64,000 bases of DNA, taken from NCBI GenBank assembly GCA_026391855.1, contig JAPLDE010000164.1, positions 1-64,000 on the forward strand, read 5' to 3'. A program made the position numbers and the translations under genes. This stretch comes from Bacteroidota bacterium (GTDB taxonomy: Bacteria > Bacteroidota > Bacteroidia > Bacteroidales > CAIXZF01). This document shows, piece by piece, positions 50,659-61,842 of the stretch (the first letter of the stretch is position 1; every line of letters begins with the position of its first letter). Under the pieces are notes generated by a model. The model was not told the DNA's origin. It did no database searches and was given only the letters and a program-made list of their open reading frames with translations.

Positions 50659-52228
50659 TCAGGATTGCTGATAAGGGTCCATAACCTGGGCCACATCCTG
50701 CCATGGCGTTGCCCTTTCAATCTGGTAAACATTTGGGAAATCCACGTATTCAAAGGAAATGGTCATGGCATAGAGGTAAACATTATCCCGGTGGGTCTCG
50801 ATTTTATCGAGTGTGATCAGGACCGGATATTGCTTCCCGCCCTTGATCTCAAACACATTTGTTGAGTTCAGAAAATCCTGCATCCAAATCACTTCCTGCA
50901 AGGATATCCATCCAGTATTGGTCTTGAACTGGCGCTTGGTATCTGGTGGGATCTGGCTTTTGGGAACCAGGTTCGACCTGTATTCGCTCAAAGCGCTTTG
51001 CTCATAATACTCCCTTGTAAAAGCCAGCTCATGAATGGTCTCCCCGGTGAACCGAACACATTCGAAGGCACCCAATGAATTCAGGAACAGGAAGTACCTG
51101 ACATTGGGAAGCCAGCGGTTGTCAAAATCGAACCGGAAAACTGCCGTGCTGAAACTCGCTGAACGAAAACTAACTTCATATCCATCAATAACTTCTTCCC
51201 GGATTCCTGGGAACAGGTTCCGGAAGCTGGCATCGATCTCATAGGTTTCTCCGGCGCAAAGATTCTGGGTGATTTCGTACTTAAACATCTCTGCATGCCC
51301 TTTTCTGTATAGGACTGCATCAATAAAACACTGGCTGTCATAGGCGATGGCCGGAACGATCAGATAAAGCCGCTCTGGCGAATATAGATCGGCCAATTTG
51401 GGGAACCAATGCCAGGAAAGAAAGTAGCGTTGTGTCTCATTCAGATACTGAAAGAAATTATCGTAGGCGGAAAAGAAATCCACATGCATCCAGGGCGGAA
51501 TTCCACCATTCAATGAGAAGAACCAGCGGGAGGTCAGTACTTCAATAATGGCAGGAGTATCCCCATACATGCAATCCGGGCTGTGAGCCGCTGAAGGCAT
51601 TCACATTTGACTGCACAGCCGGGAGTAGCAGTTCAGAAATATCGAACCGGCTCACTGCCATTCCGTTTTCAATGACTGGTGTTACCAGGTCTTCTGCCAC
51701 CATGTAATTCTGGACCCCATTGCCTCTCCAAACCTGAAGACCATGACGCAAATTTTGCTTAGGTGTGCCTCCTGGACCTTTGGCAGCGTCTGTAAATTCG
51801 GTCGATATCTGAACGGTAGAATTGGCCTGGGTAAACCAAAGTGTGAATTCATCTCCCTCGGTCAGTGCATCGAAATAAATGCAACTGTCATCATAATTTA
51901 CCATCACTGAATATTGACTACTCAAGGCTCCGCATTTCTGAAAACCAGCAACAGTCTGGTCAAGCCATTCATTGAGTTTCATCTTTCCATCCCAGGCCGG
52001 AAGCTGGAATTCATTCTCCGGCTTTACAACAAAAATGAACTTCAAATACAGTGTTTTTGAATTGAAGGTATAAGCTGCTCCGTCGATTTCCGGCTTCACA
52101 TAAAAGAACTTAGCACTGAACCTGCCATGACTGGTTCCCAGGTTGGGGCTGGACATCAGTTCAAAATATACCGGGTTACGGGCTGGTGTGATAACAGACG
52201 GAAACTTTGTAACGATGACGGATGGCAT
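50659..52228 (-). pseudogene. Phage tail protein (copy 2), split into two frames near 51,570
   Basis: Together colinear with the 540-aa ORF at 6985-8607; frames meet at ...LLPAVQSNVNAFSGSQP / DCMYGDTPAIIEVLTSRWFFSLNGG. Confidence 0.75.
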
Positions 52229-52283
52229 GGTTCAGTTTTTCAAAGCGAAGTAAGTAATGAGGTTGCATTAGGCAAAGGACAGC

Positions 52284-55200
52284 CTAGATACCAGTATCGT
52301 TTTTCATGTCATCAATACCTTTGAGGGTTTCTTCCCATTCAGTGTAAACCATTTTTGCCCGGATGCCTGTTTGCAGGGTTTTATTCAGATCATCCAGGGA
52401 TCCCAGCTTCAGCGTCAGCGAATCCAGGCTTTGCCGTATGCCGGGATCAGAAGGCTGGCGGTTATCTGAGACTGCTTTGGCCACCACCTCAGGAAGCTTC
52501 AGGTTGTGGATCATTTCCCGGGTCTGTCGTTCCATTAGTTCCATCTGGGCTTGGACTGGTGCCAGTCTGATGGCTTTGACAATCTCTGGAACATTGAAGG
52601 AGGGAGGCTGTTTAAAAACCGGCGGAATAAATTCAATTTTAACCAGGTGATCCACACTTTGCTCTTTGAGTAGATCTCTTTGTATCTGGTAAGTGGCTTC
52701 ATCGGTAAAGCCTCCTTTGCTGAAGCCTTTGCCAGTTCTCTTTTCTTCGATGATCTCTACTAATTTCCTGACCTGAGGATCAGCCAGCTGTTCAGCCGGG
52801 ACCACATATTCTCCCTTATGAACAACTCCGGCCGGTTCTTCTGGTTTGCCTTTTCCGGTGTATCCACCTTCGCTGAATTGTGGCATTTTTTGGGAACGAA
52901 TCACTGCCACTTCTGCAATGGTCTTGGCAACTACAGCAGCAATAGCAATGGCATGGGCCACGCCAAAGTCAGCCCATGGCATGGTAGCCAGGATATTCAC
53001 AACTGCCAAAGCCCCGTTGATAATCGCCTGCTTTTCAGCAGCTGCCTGCTGTGCTTTCCATGCCTTGGTCTTGATGGCCGCTTCCTGCCGTTGGTATTTC
53101 TCTTCGATGGACTTTTTCTGGTCTTCTGAAAGGTACTTGTTGTCAAGTTCCGCTTTCTTCTGTTTCCCTAATTCATCCAATTGTGCACTGGTAGAGGCAT
53201 CCCGTGAATTCCGTTCCAGGGTGAACAAGGTATCAGAAAGTAGTTGAGTTTCCTGCACCAGGAACTGGCTCACCTGCTGGCGGGTTTCCCTGGCTTTCTT
53301 TTCTTTGTATGCTTCGATCTCATCCGTGACTGCCTTTTCTATTTCCAGGCGTCGGGTGGCATCGTTGGCATATTCATCCTTGAGTTTGGCATATTTGGCT
53401 TTGATTTTGGCCAGTTCCTTGTCTTCACCTGTGAGGTACTCTTCCTGCCGTTTCTCCTTCAGCGAACGAAGTTCTTCCTGGAAACGGCGCTCCGCTGTCA
53501 AAAGGGATTTGGATGTTTCCTCCTTACGGGACCGGTTCAGGACTTCTGCATCTTTACTGATCTTCTCTAAAGCAACAGAACGTTCTTCTTCCAGCTGTAT
53601 GCTGCGCCGGTCAAACTCCTCCTGGCTTACCAGCCCGCTGGCATATTCCCGGATCAGGGTCTCCTGCAGATCGTCATAGGCAGTATTAACTGCATCGGTC
53701 TGCTCCCTGATGGCTTTATCGTACTTCTGGTTGATGTCATAGATTTCCTTTTCTGAAATGGAAAGCTTGGCAACCCTAAGGCGTTCGTGAATATCAGCAA
53801 TGTCTTTGGCAAACTCCTGCTCCCGGTTGACCAGGACATTCTTCAGAGTCTCATTCTTCCTGATGGTAAGCTCATCGATCTCAACGGTGAGTTCCTGTTT
53901 TTTGGATTCCGGAAGGTTGGCGTTATCACGGAGGAACTTCCTGGACTTTTCAATGAGTACATCATATTTCTGCTCGACCTCCCTGATCTCCCGCTGTGTC
54001 TCGGTCAATCGTTGAGCCAGGTTATGCTCATTGATGTTCTGGATTTCCTGTTGAAGCTGCTCGGATTGCTCGATGATCTTGCGATTGCTTTCCTTTTCTT
54101 TTTCGATCATCCTTTCTTTAACGGAAATCATCCGGGTGATCTCACGCAAACGCATCTGGTCGGTCTTGTCGATGTTCTCACCCAGCGAGGTGAGCCGGTC
54201 TTTCTCCGCTTCCAGTTGTTCAAGGTTCATCTCCTTGATCTTACTGGTAACATTGACAGACTTCTTTTCCTGCTTTTCCGTGACCTCTGTTTCTTTCTCA
54301 ATGATATTTTTCAGGGATTTCTTGGTCTCAATCAGCTGTTGTTCTTCTTCATTGAGGCTTTTCAGGTTGTCTTCATAAAGCTGAACGTCATAATCGGTGC
54401 CTGAGAAAATGCTTTTCACTACCGTTCGGAACTGCTGCCAGGCAGAGATATCTTTGTTCTCCGGTGCTTTGAGATTGGTCCTGACATCAATGAGTTTCTC
54501 CTCGATTTCAACCAGCTTTTTCTGGGCAGCCTGTGCCATGGCCTTACGCTCAAGGCTCTTGATGTATTCTTCAATAGCAACAACCGAGGAACGGGTATCA
54601 ATATTCTCCTGGGTAATATTCCCAAGGTACTCCGGTGAAATGTTGTTCAGCTTTTCAATAGCAGCCTGCCGATCTTCCTTACTTCGACTTTCGTCTTTGG
54701 CTGTTTCAATCAGTTGTTCCAGGTTGACTCTTTCCTGTGCAGTGTTTTTCAATGCATCGGCTGAAAGATCATTCAGTACTTCCTGGGAACTTTTGCTGCT
54801 GTTGGTAAATGCCCAAATCGCAGCTGCTGCAGCAGTGACCAGGCCGATAATAAATCCCCATGGACTCGCCTTGGTAGCAGTATTCAAAGCAGTTGTTGCT
54901 GCTGTGGCTGCTTCGGTGGCGACTGTCTGTGCAACAATGGCACCGGTAGCAGTGGTTGCTGTTGCTGCTTCAGCTGTATTGGCTACTGCTGCCGCCTCAA
55001 CTGTTGCCGCTTCTACAGCTTTACTCCGGGTGAATAACCCAGTGACAGCAGTATAGGCCGATTTAATGTTCATGGCGGTTCTTTCATACGCCATGACAGA
55101 GCCCAACACCAATTTATAAGCTGCCCATCCGGCTGTCATGACCAGGACAACCTTGGAAAGGCTTACCACAACAGAGATGTTGTCTTTAACCGCTTTCAAA

Positions 55201-56210
55201 AAACTAGTCAGCCATTCGATCATTCCATCGAATTTTCCCTGGCCCTGATTGGTAAAAAGTTCCCCGACAGACCGGCGAAGGATTTGCCAAGCCTTGGAAA
55301 GCTGGTTAACCTTTCCTTCGGTGGTTTCCATCTCAGCTTCAGCCAGACCTTTGTATTTCTCACCAACCATATTGATCAGCTCCCCGTTATAGAGCTGTTC
55401 CCTGGATAGACTTTTGAAATCCTTTTCCAGTTTTCCAAGGGATTTTCCCAACTTGCCTTCCATAGTTCCATCCAGGTCAGAAACAGCCTGCTCAAGAATA
55501 ACACCGGTGACTGTTGATAGGTCCATGGCAGAGGTGATGGTCTTTCTGATCTGTTCCTGGCTCCGGCCTTGCAAGGCAAGGAACTTCTCTGCTTCCAGCA
55601 CTTCCATGCGGGAAAACAAAGTTGTACCAGCCTTCTCAGAAGCCATGGCGATCAATTCCTGGTACTTCTGTTTGTTACCGTCCAAAGCGTGAAGCAACAG
55701 TTTCTGGGCATCTGCCATCTTGATGGCCGATTCTATGCCCTCCTTGAAGTAGTTCTTCACACCACCGGAAAGGTTCTCAATGGCTCTGCTTGCCAGTTCT
55801 CCCATGGTAATGGCACCGAACATCGAGGAAAATATGCCTTCCGCCTGTTTTGCTCCGGAACGTAATTCTTTGACCCGATTGGTGGTTTCCAGAAGTTCCT
55901 GCTGCAATTGCTTATACTGCGGAATGTTCGGGTTCATGTTCAGCAGCACCATATTGAGCTCCTTCTGGTGGGAAATCAATTCCTTCAGGGTCATGCCGGT
56001 GATGCCTATCTCACGCTTCACGTTATCGATCTGGGTTTTAATGCTACTCAGCCTTTCGCTTTTCTCGATCCATTCCTGTGTTCCTTCCGGGATCTTCTTC
56101 AGATCTTTCTGAAGCTGGCGCATTTCTTCATCCAGCATACGCAATTGTTTGCGGGCCTGGTCATTATTGATAATGATCTCAAGCTGCACGCGGTCTACTC
56201 TCAGGCTCAT
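52284..56210 (-). CDS. Phage tail tape measure protein (copy 2)
   Basis: 1308 aa, colinear with 2865-6929; lacks an internal segment present in copy 1. Confidence 0.85.
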   Translation of the reverse strand: MSLRVDRVQLEIIINNDQARKQLRMLDEEMRQLQKDLKKIPEGTQEWIEKSERLSSIKTQIDNVKREIGITGMTLKELISHQKELNMVLLNMNPNIPQYKQLQQELLETTNRVKELRSGAKQAEGIFSSMFGAITMGELASRAIENLSGGVKNYFKEGIESAIKMADAQKLLLHALDGNKQKYQELIAMASEKAGTTLFSRMEVLEAEKFLALQGRSQEQIRKTITSAMDLSTVTGVILEQAVSDLDGTMEGKLGKSLGKLEKDFKSLSREQLYNGELINMVGEKYKGLAEAEMETTEGKVNQLSKAWQILRRSVGELFTNQGQGKFDGMIEWLTSFLKAVKDNISVVVSLSKVVLVMTAGWAAYKLVLGSVMAYERTAMNIKSAYTAVTGLFTRSKAVEAATVEAAAVANTAEAATATTATGAIVAQTVATEAATAATTALNTATKASPWGFIIGLVTAAAAAIWAFTNSSKSSQEVLNDLSADALKNTAQERVNLEQLIETAKDESRSKEDRQAAIEKLNNISPEYLGNITQENIDTRSSVVAIEEYIKSLERKAMAQAAQKKLVEIEEKLIDVRTNLKAPENKDISAWQQFRTVVKSIFSGTDYDVQLYEDNLKSLNEEEQQLIETKKSLKNIIEKETEVTEKQEKKSVNVTSKIKEMNLEQLEAEKDRLTSLGENIDKTDQMRLREITRMISVKERMIEKEKESNRKIIEQSEQLQQEIQNINEHNLAQRLTETQREIREVEQKYDVLIEKSRKFLRDNANLPESKKQELTVEIDELTIRKNETLKNVLVNREQEFAKDIADIHERLRVAKLSISEKEIYDINQKYDKAIREQTDAVNTAYDDLQETLIREYASGLVSQEEFDRRSIQLEEERSVALEKISKDAEVLNRSRKEETSKSLLTAERRFQEELRSLKEKRQEEYLTGEDKELAKIKAKYAKLKDEYANDATRRLEIEKAVTDEIEAYKEKKARETRQQVSQFLVQETQLLSDTLFTLERNSRDASTSAQLDELGKQKKAELDNKYLSEDQKKSIEEKYQRQEAAIKTKAWKAQQAAAEKQAIINGALAVVNILATMPWADFGVAHAIAIAAVVAKTIAEVAVIRSQKMPQFSEGGYTGKGKPEEPAGVVHKGEYVVPAEQLADPQVRKLVEIIEEKRTGKGFSKGGFTDEATYQIQRDLLKEQSVDHLVKIEFIPPVFKQPPSFNVPEIVKAIRLAPVQAQMELMERQTREMIHNLKLPEVVAKAVSDNRQPSDPGIRQSLDSLTLKLGSLDDLNKTLQTGIRAKMVYTEWEETLKGIDDMKNDTGI

Positions 56211-56656
56211 AGGTTACGAAGTTTTTGTTGTTGAAGGATCCCTTTGATCCGCTGCCTTTCCTTGTCGGTGAATTCATACATAAGGATACCAATAAGCCGG
56301 TTCAGGGAACCATAGACATTCCGGGCATACCAGCGGGTATCTTTCTTTCTCATGGGCTTAGCCCCATGACTTGCCAGAATAGCTCGGTTGGTTTTTAAGG
56401 CAGAAAGCTCGCGGGAATTGGTACTCTTGTGAAAACGGATTTCTATTGCCCGGCCATAGCCCAGGAAACTGATATTCAGGGCAGGATTCGGCCCGTACAT
56501 GCTGACTTTGTAGGAAAGAGACTGTTCCAGTTCACCGGAATGGATCAGCCGTTTACTTTCAACGGCCTCCTGGAGCAAGTCATGGAGGAACTCTCCATGC
56601 TGATCCAGCACATCTTTTATCCAGGCAAGCTGTAATTCATTGAAAAGGTTATCCAC
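56207..56656 (-). CDS. Phage tail-completion / gp10-like protein (copy 2)
   Basis: 149 aa, homolog of 2419-2868. Confidence 0.5.
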   Translation of the reverse strand: MDNLFNELQLAWIKDVLDQHGEFLHDLLQEAVESKRLIHSGELEQSLSYKVSMYGPNPALNISFLGYGRAIEIRFHKSTNSRELSALKTNRAILASHGAKPMRKKDTRWYARNVYGSLNRLIGILMYEFTDKERQRIKGILQQQKLRNL

Positions 56657-56704
56657 GAATACAATGATAACTTGTATCCATTATACTTAAAAGGACAACA
56701 AGAA

Positions 56705-59314
56705 TTAGTCCTTAATAAATTTTTTAATAATCATTACTTTTTGATTACTAATCTTAACAAAATACAATCCTGAGGCTAATTTTGAAATATCTATTTCATT
56801 ATCCTTTTTATTGTACAAAGATTCCAACATTAATTCACCTTGAATATCGTAAATCGAAATATTACCAAATAAATAATGAAAGGGAAAGTGGAATTCAACA
56901 GTTAATATATCATTTGTTGGATTTGGGTAGATCAAGATATTACTGGATGTATCAACCAAATTAGGTTCAATACCTGAATTCCCTATATAAGTGCCTTCAA
57001 TATATGATGTATTATTTGAACTAATATTTGTACTTTGGTTTATTGGAGTCACCCAACCGAAAACAGAATTAAAACCAATTGTATGAAGACCAGATAAAAC
57101 TGGATTAAAAAGTATCCCACTAGCGAAGCTACCTAATCCATCAAGATTCCACGTAGCACCAGCATTAACAGCTGCTTGGGGATGTATAACAACATTTAAA
57201 GAGCCATATGTAGAATTCTGAGAATAGGTTCCAGATAAATTAGTTGTATTACTTTGGATAACAGTAACATTTTGAGAAATTGGAGAAATCCAACCAGCAA
57301 CATTACTGAATCCTATAATATGATTACCACTTACTACTGAATTTAGTGTAAATCCACTAGAATAATTACCAAATCCATCAATATTCCATGTTGCAATTGT
57401 ACTTACAGTTGTTGGTAACATCGTTACATTAACGGCACCTGTGATGCTATTTTGGATATAGGTACCAGTAGTATTTGCTGTATTTCCAGATACCACTGTA
57501 ATATTTTGGGTTGATGGGGATATCCATCCATTGACATTATTATAACTGACAGAATGGCTTCCTGCACTGACATTCTGCAAGACGTAACCACTTGCATAAC
57601 TACCACCGCCATCAAGACTCCAAGTTGCAAGTGAGGTCACAGCACTTGGTAAAATTGAAGCAGAGACTGAACCGAAGGGATTACTTGTACTTCCATGGAC
57701 TTCGGCAAGCCATGTATCCCATTTGTGCAATGCATTCGCATAAGATGCTCCCATCCAAATAGATGCAGAAGCACTACTGTGCATTCTTGAAATTCCTGTA
57801 TAATCACCCCATCTCACAGCACCCCAATTAGCATCAATTAGGTCACAATAACTAATACCAAGGTGCACTATTGTAGATGAAGACCAAGACATTGCATCAT
57901 CACAATTCACAACTCTTATTTCAGGATAAATGGAAGGGCCCGTTCTACAAAATCCAATCATTACAGATTTATCAGTCGAGGTGGTAGCGAACGAAGCAAC
58001 GGAAGGATAAGAACAATCAAATGAACCAGAAAAACCAAAAGTGCTAGAAGTATTGGTTAGAGTAGAAACGTTGAGTCTATTATAATTTATTCCACACCAT
58101 CCAGATCCTATATCAGAAGCAAAAACAAAATGGATTATACCATTCAAATAGAACCCATTTCTTATACGACAATCACCGGTCACTAAATTTGTTGTATAAT
58201 TCAGTTGAGGGGAATTAGCGGCAGCAGAATAAGCCATAGTCGATATGGAATAATGATTTAATGAAGGTGAATTGGGGATATCATCCGTTAAATCATAAAG
58301 ATCTATATTTGACCCACTTTGTCTATTATTGCTGACTAAATAAACCCCTGGCCCATAATTACCATCTTGGCCAAAAGAAATCGGTACAAGTGTAAATGGC
58401 GAACCCGAGATATTATACCAAAGTGCTGAAGTCGTTCCAGTAAAAGTACCACCATTATATCCAGTATTTTTATTTAATGCAAAGACTATAGATTGATTTG
58501 GGACTCCAGAACCATCTTGGAATAAATTACCAGTGATATAAACCTCATTATTAGAAATGCCAAGGTTTGGATAGTCAAGCCAACATGAATTATTTAATTG
58601 ATTTCCATTAAAAGCATATATCCACCAACCATTCTGAGGATTATTCGTCATTGAAAAGCATACGAGTACTTTAGATGTCGAAGATGAAGTACCATTTAAT
58701 GCAACAAAGATAAATCTATCAGAAGCTGGATCATAAAGAACCTTGGGATCATAAATCATCGACAACGATGAGACGGAGGAAAAAAAATTAAGAAAAGTCG
58801 ATGTATATAAGCAAGTACCGGAAGTATTATAATACTCTATTATTGTGTTTGTTACGCTTATAATGGTACCACCATTGGAAATGGCCATTGAATTATCCAA
58901 TGGGTAAGGACCAACAAAATCGTTGGCAGAAAAACTCGCTCCAACAATAGGTGTAACAGTCAGACTAGATTTCTCCTCACCCACTGGTAAATGATTTTTG
59001 AGGGATTCTAACTTCAATTTGAGCTTTTTGGCTATATATCGTTCGAATTTTTTATCATAATCATTTTCATTTTCAACCTCATTTATAATTTTCTTTGGTA
59101 ATCCTAATTGATTTTGAGGTATAATCGATCCAATAAAATGAATTTCTTTTATTGTTGTTTTACAAGAAGTTTCTTTTTCAGAATGCTCAGAATTTCTAAT
59201 AGAAACTTTAGAAAACTGTGCTTCAACAGGTAGATAACCAATAATAACTAGAATGAAAGTCAAACGAAAATATTTCATTTTATTTATAAAATATACTAAC
59301 ATAAATAAATTCAT
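56705..59314 (-). CDS. Secreted protein with three ~77-aa repeats and T9SS sorting domain (prophage cargo)
   Basis: Repeats ATW(S/N)(L/I)DGxGxxxSG..xGxHxIGFxxVxGWxxPxxQ; C-term ILIYPNPTNDILTVEF..YDIQGE..LASGLYFVKI. Confidence 0.8.
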   Translation of the reverse strand: MNLFMLVYFINKMKYFRLTFILVIIGYLPVEAQFSKVSIRNSEHSEKETSCKTTIKEIHFIGSIIPQNQLGLPKKIINEVENENDYDKKFERYIAKKLKLKLESLKNHLPVGEEKSSLTVTPIVGASFSANDFVGPYPLDNSMAISNGGTIISVTNTIIEYYNTSGTCLYTSTFLNFFSSVSSLSMIYDPKVLYDPASDRFIFVALNGTSSSTSKVLVCFSMTNNPQNGWWIYAFNGNQLNNSCWLDYPNLGISNNEVYITGNLFQDGSGVPNQSIVFALNKNTGYNGGTFTGTTSALWYNISGSPFTLVPISFGQDGNYGPGVYLVSNNRQSGSNIDLYDLTDDIPNSPSLNHYSISTMAYSAAANSPQLNYTTNLVTGDCRIRNGFYLNGIIHFVFASDIGSGWCGINYNRLNVSTLTNTSSTFGFSGSFDCSYPSVASFATTSTDKSVMIGFCRTGPSIYPEIRVVNCDDAMSWSSSTIVHLGISYCDLIDANWGAVRWGDYTGISRMHSSASASIWMGASYANALHKWDTWLAEVHGSTSNPFGSVSASILPSAVTSLATWSLDGGGSYASGYVLQNVSAGSHSVSYNNVNGWISPSTQNITVVSGNTANTTGTYIQNSITGAVNVTMLPTTVSTIATWNIDGFGNYSSGFTLNSVVSGNHIIGFSNVAGWISPISQNVTVIQSNTTNLSGTYSQNSTYGSLNVVIHPQAAVNAGATWNLDGLGSFASGILFNPVLSGLHTIGFNSVFGWVTPINQSTNISSNNTSYIEGTYIGNSGIEPNLVDTSSNILIYPNPTNDILTVEFHFPFHYLFGNISIYDIQGELMLESLYNKKDNEIDISKLASGLYFVKISNQKVMIIKKFIKD

Positions 59315-59344
59315 TTGATTGATTTTATAATCCTATTTTAAAAG

Positions 59345-61072
59345 TCAATCTTTTACAAATCTACCGACAACAATTCCATGAGAATTTTCAACTTTTAAAA
59401 AATAATACCCTCTTGGAAGGTCGGAGACATTGACTTCAGTTATAGAGCTTAGATATGATAGCTGAATAGTTAATTTTCCAGCAATATTATAAATTGAAAT
59501 TGTTCCTTTTTGTAAACGATTTGATCCTTTAAATTCAATAAAAAGTTTATCATCTGATGGATTTGGGTAAATTAATAAATGACCTATTAAATCATTATTC
59601 CCTTCATATGGGATACCTGTCGATAGATAAACTCCTGAAGTAGTGGATGTATTTCCTGCAATAACAATAACATTTTGATTAGACGGAGTTAACCAGTCAT
59701 TAACTGTAGTAAAACCCACAGAGTGATTACCTGTTGGAATATTTGGAACAGTAATTCCACTTAAGTAACCTCCAAGTCCATCAATATTCCACATTGCACC
59801 TGCAACCTGAGCAGCAACTGGCACAATTGTTACATTTATAGCTCCAGTAGTGACACTTTGCGTATAGGTCCCAGATACATATGAAGTATTTCCTGCCGTT
59901 ACATTAATGTTTTGGTTTGATGGTGAAATCCAACCTGTCATATTGCTAAAGCCAATAAAATGATTTCCGGTAGTGACATTACTCTGTGTAGTTCCACTCG
60001 AATAATTTCCAATCCCATCTATACTCCAAGTTGCGCTCCCACTTACGGCACTGGGCAGGATCGTTGCCATTACAGAACCATAACTCGATGTCTGAACATA
60101 TGTTCCTGTCAATGTTGAATTATTCCCTACTGTAACATTAATATTCTGGTTTGCGGGAGTAGTCCAACCTGATACATTACTAAAACTAATAGAATGACTG
60201 CCAATGGGAACATTATTCTGTGTATAACCACTCGAATAATTTCCATTTCCATCGATACTCCACGTGGCACTCGATACAACAGCTGCTGGTAAGATTGCTA
60301 CAGTAACTGAGCCCGTTTGAGCTCCATCTTGATTTATTACCAGAGAGGCAACATTATTTACCCCACCTGTCACATCATTTACATAAATATGACCTGTTTG
60401 TGCATTACCACTTGTGTTATTAGTCACATGGTAATTGAATTGACCTCCTGTACCATAGTTATCAAATACTATCCAATTATCTGGGAATGTCAGGTTGTAA
60501 GTACATGAGCCTGTAGCATAAACTGTAGCTTGATAAGATCCTCCAGTAGCAGGAACAGATTGAGTTATAGGATCAGTATACCAATTAGTGCAACCACCGG
60601 TTGAAGAGCATCTCCAGACTAACTTATCATAAGGTGAACCTGTATTTGAAGCACACGAGTACTGTGTAGTCAACAAACATACAGTACCACTGAAATTAGC
60701 CGTCCAGCTTATATAAGGTGCTAGACCAGTTGAACCACAATAATCATCAGAAAAACAAAGAAAATTGGCAGTTGGAGGGTTATTATATTCAAACAATGTC
60801 AGTTGAGCATCCCAATTTGTTGAAACACCTCCATAACTCTCACAATAAGACCACTCATAAGTATATCCATTCGTCACATTAAATGTAGTCCAATTTCCCG
60901 CATTCATATAAGCACTGACAGTTGACCAAGATGAGCTTGACGTTGAAAATGTATTACTTGGATATTGGTTAGTAAACCCATCCATACAACCTGACGAGAG
61001 ACATTCTTGCCCGTTTACAACAATGCATTGGACGAATAAATGAATAATTAGGATTGTCACGAATCTTTTCAT
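59345..61072 (-). CDS. Secreted BACON-like / ~77-aa repeat protein with T9SS sorting domain (prophage cargo)
   Basis: WYTDPITQSVPATGGSYQATVYATGSCTYNLTFPDNWI (BACON-like); three GxVxxxILPxAVxxxATWSIDGxGNYSSG repeats; C-term LLIYPNPSDDKLFIEF..LPRGYYFLKV. Confidence 0.78.
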   Translation of the reverse strand: MKRFVTILIIHLFVQCIVVNGQECLSSGCMDGFTNQYPSNTFSTSSSSWSTVSAYMNAGNWTTFNVTNGYTYEWSYCESYGGVSTNWDAQLTLFEYNNPPTANFLCFSDDYCGSTGLAPYISWTANFSGTVCLLTTQYSCASNTGSPYDKLVWRCSSTGGCTNWYTDPITQSVPATGGSYQATVYATGSCTYNLTFPDNWIVFDNYGTGGQFNYHVTNNTSGNAQTGHIYVNDVTGGVNNVASLVINQDGAQTGSVTVAILPAAVVSSATWSIDGNGNYSSGYTQNNVPIGSHSISFSNVSGWTTPANQNINVTVGNNSTLTGTYVQTSSYGSVMATILPSAVSGSATWSIDGIGNYSSGTTQSNVTTGNHFIGFSNMTGWISPSNQNINVTAGNTSYVSGTYTQSVTTGAINVTIVPVAAQVAGAMWNIDGLGGYLSGITVPNIPTGNHSVGFTTVNDWLTPSNQNVIVIAGNTSTTSGVYLSTGIPYEGNNDLIGHLLIYPNPSDDKLFIEFKGSNRLQKGTISIYNIAGKLTIQLSYLSSITEVNVSDLPRGYYFLKVENSHGIVVGRFVKD

Positions 61073-61143
61073 ATATATATTTTTTAGCTAACTCATTTTA
61101 CTTCTGAATTCAAGTTGCTAATGCAACTTTCGATTAAAATAAA

Positions 61144-61824
61144 CTAAAATCTCAGGTTTAATCCTAAATTACAATATGACAATCCATAACCAGCTTCCCC
61201 ATAACAAGCAAGTGATTTTAAAATAAAATACCTCATTCCGACATACGATTGAATTAAATTTACAGAGGCAGAATTATTTATTGTATTAGAATTAATACTA
61301 GTAATGCTCCCTGAATTAGAGTAATTAGTAAAGGTTTCCTTTCCGGTTGATTTGATAAACATTATTCCATAAGACCCTGTACCATAAAATCTAATATCAG
61401 GATCACTTGGCAAGACATAATTCAACGAAAGTCTCAGTGCAAAATAATTGATTGACATTTTGATCTCTCCACTATATGAGTATGGATCTGGGAAGTAGTA
61501 AATACCATGAGAAGCATTAACACGTGATTGTTCATGGCATATTTCACCACCTATCCCAATATACATATCACTAAAAACAGTACCAATGTTTCTTTCAGCA
61601 AATAACTTTATTGATGGAGACGTAGATACTGTTATTTGAGGAAATTCAAAAACCATACTTGTTGGAATATTATCATTTACCATGTCTGTATAACCCTTAG
61701 ACCCCACAGAAAATCCAATCAAATTAAATGTTGGTTTAGAATCATCTTTGCTTTCTTGTTGTGAAAACAAATATTTGGAGGGAATAATAAAGATTATAGA
61801 AATTAAAATGAATAATTTATACAT
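61144..61824 (-). CDS. Outer-membrane beta-barrel-like protein
   Basis: Signal peptide, alternating hydrophobic strands, aromatic-rich C-terminus ending LNLRF. Confidence 0.5.
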   Translation of the reverse strand: MYKLFILISIIFIIPSKYLFSQQESKDDSKPTFNLIGFSVGSKGYTDMVNDNIPTSMVFEFPQITVSTSPSIKLFAERNIGTVFSDMYIGIGGEICHEQSRVNASHGIYYFPDPYSYSGEIKMSINYFALRLSLNYVLPSDPDIRFYGTGSYGIMFIKSTGKETFTNYSNSGSITSINSNTINNSASVNLIQSYVGMRYFILKSLACYGEAGYGLSYCNLGLNLRF

Positions 61825-61842
61825 ACAATATTTATATTAAAT

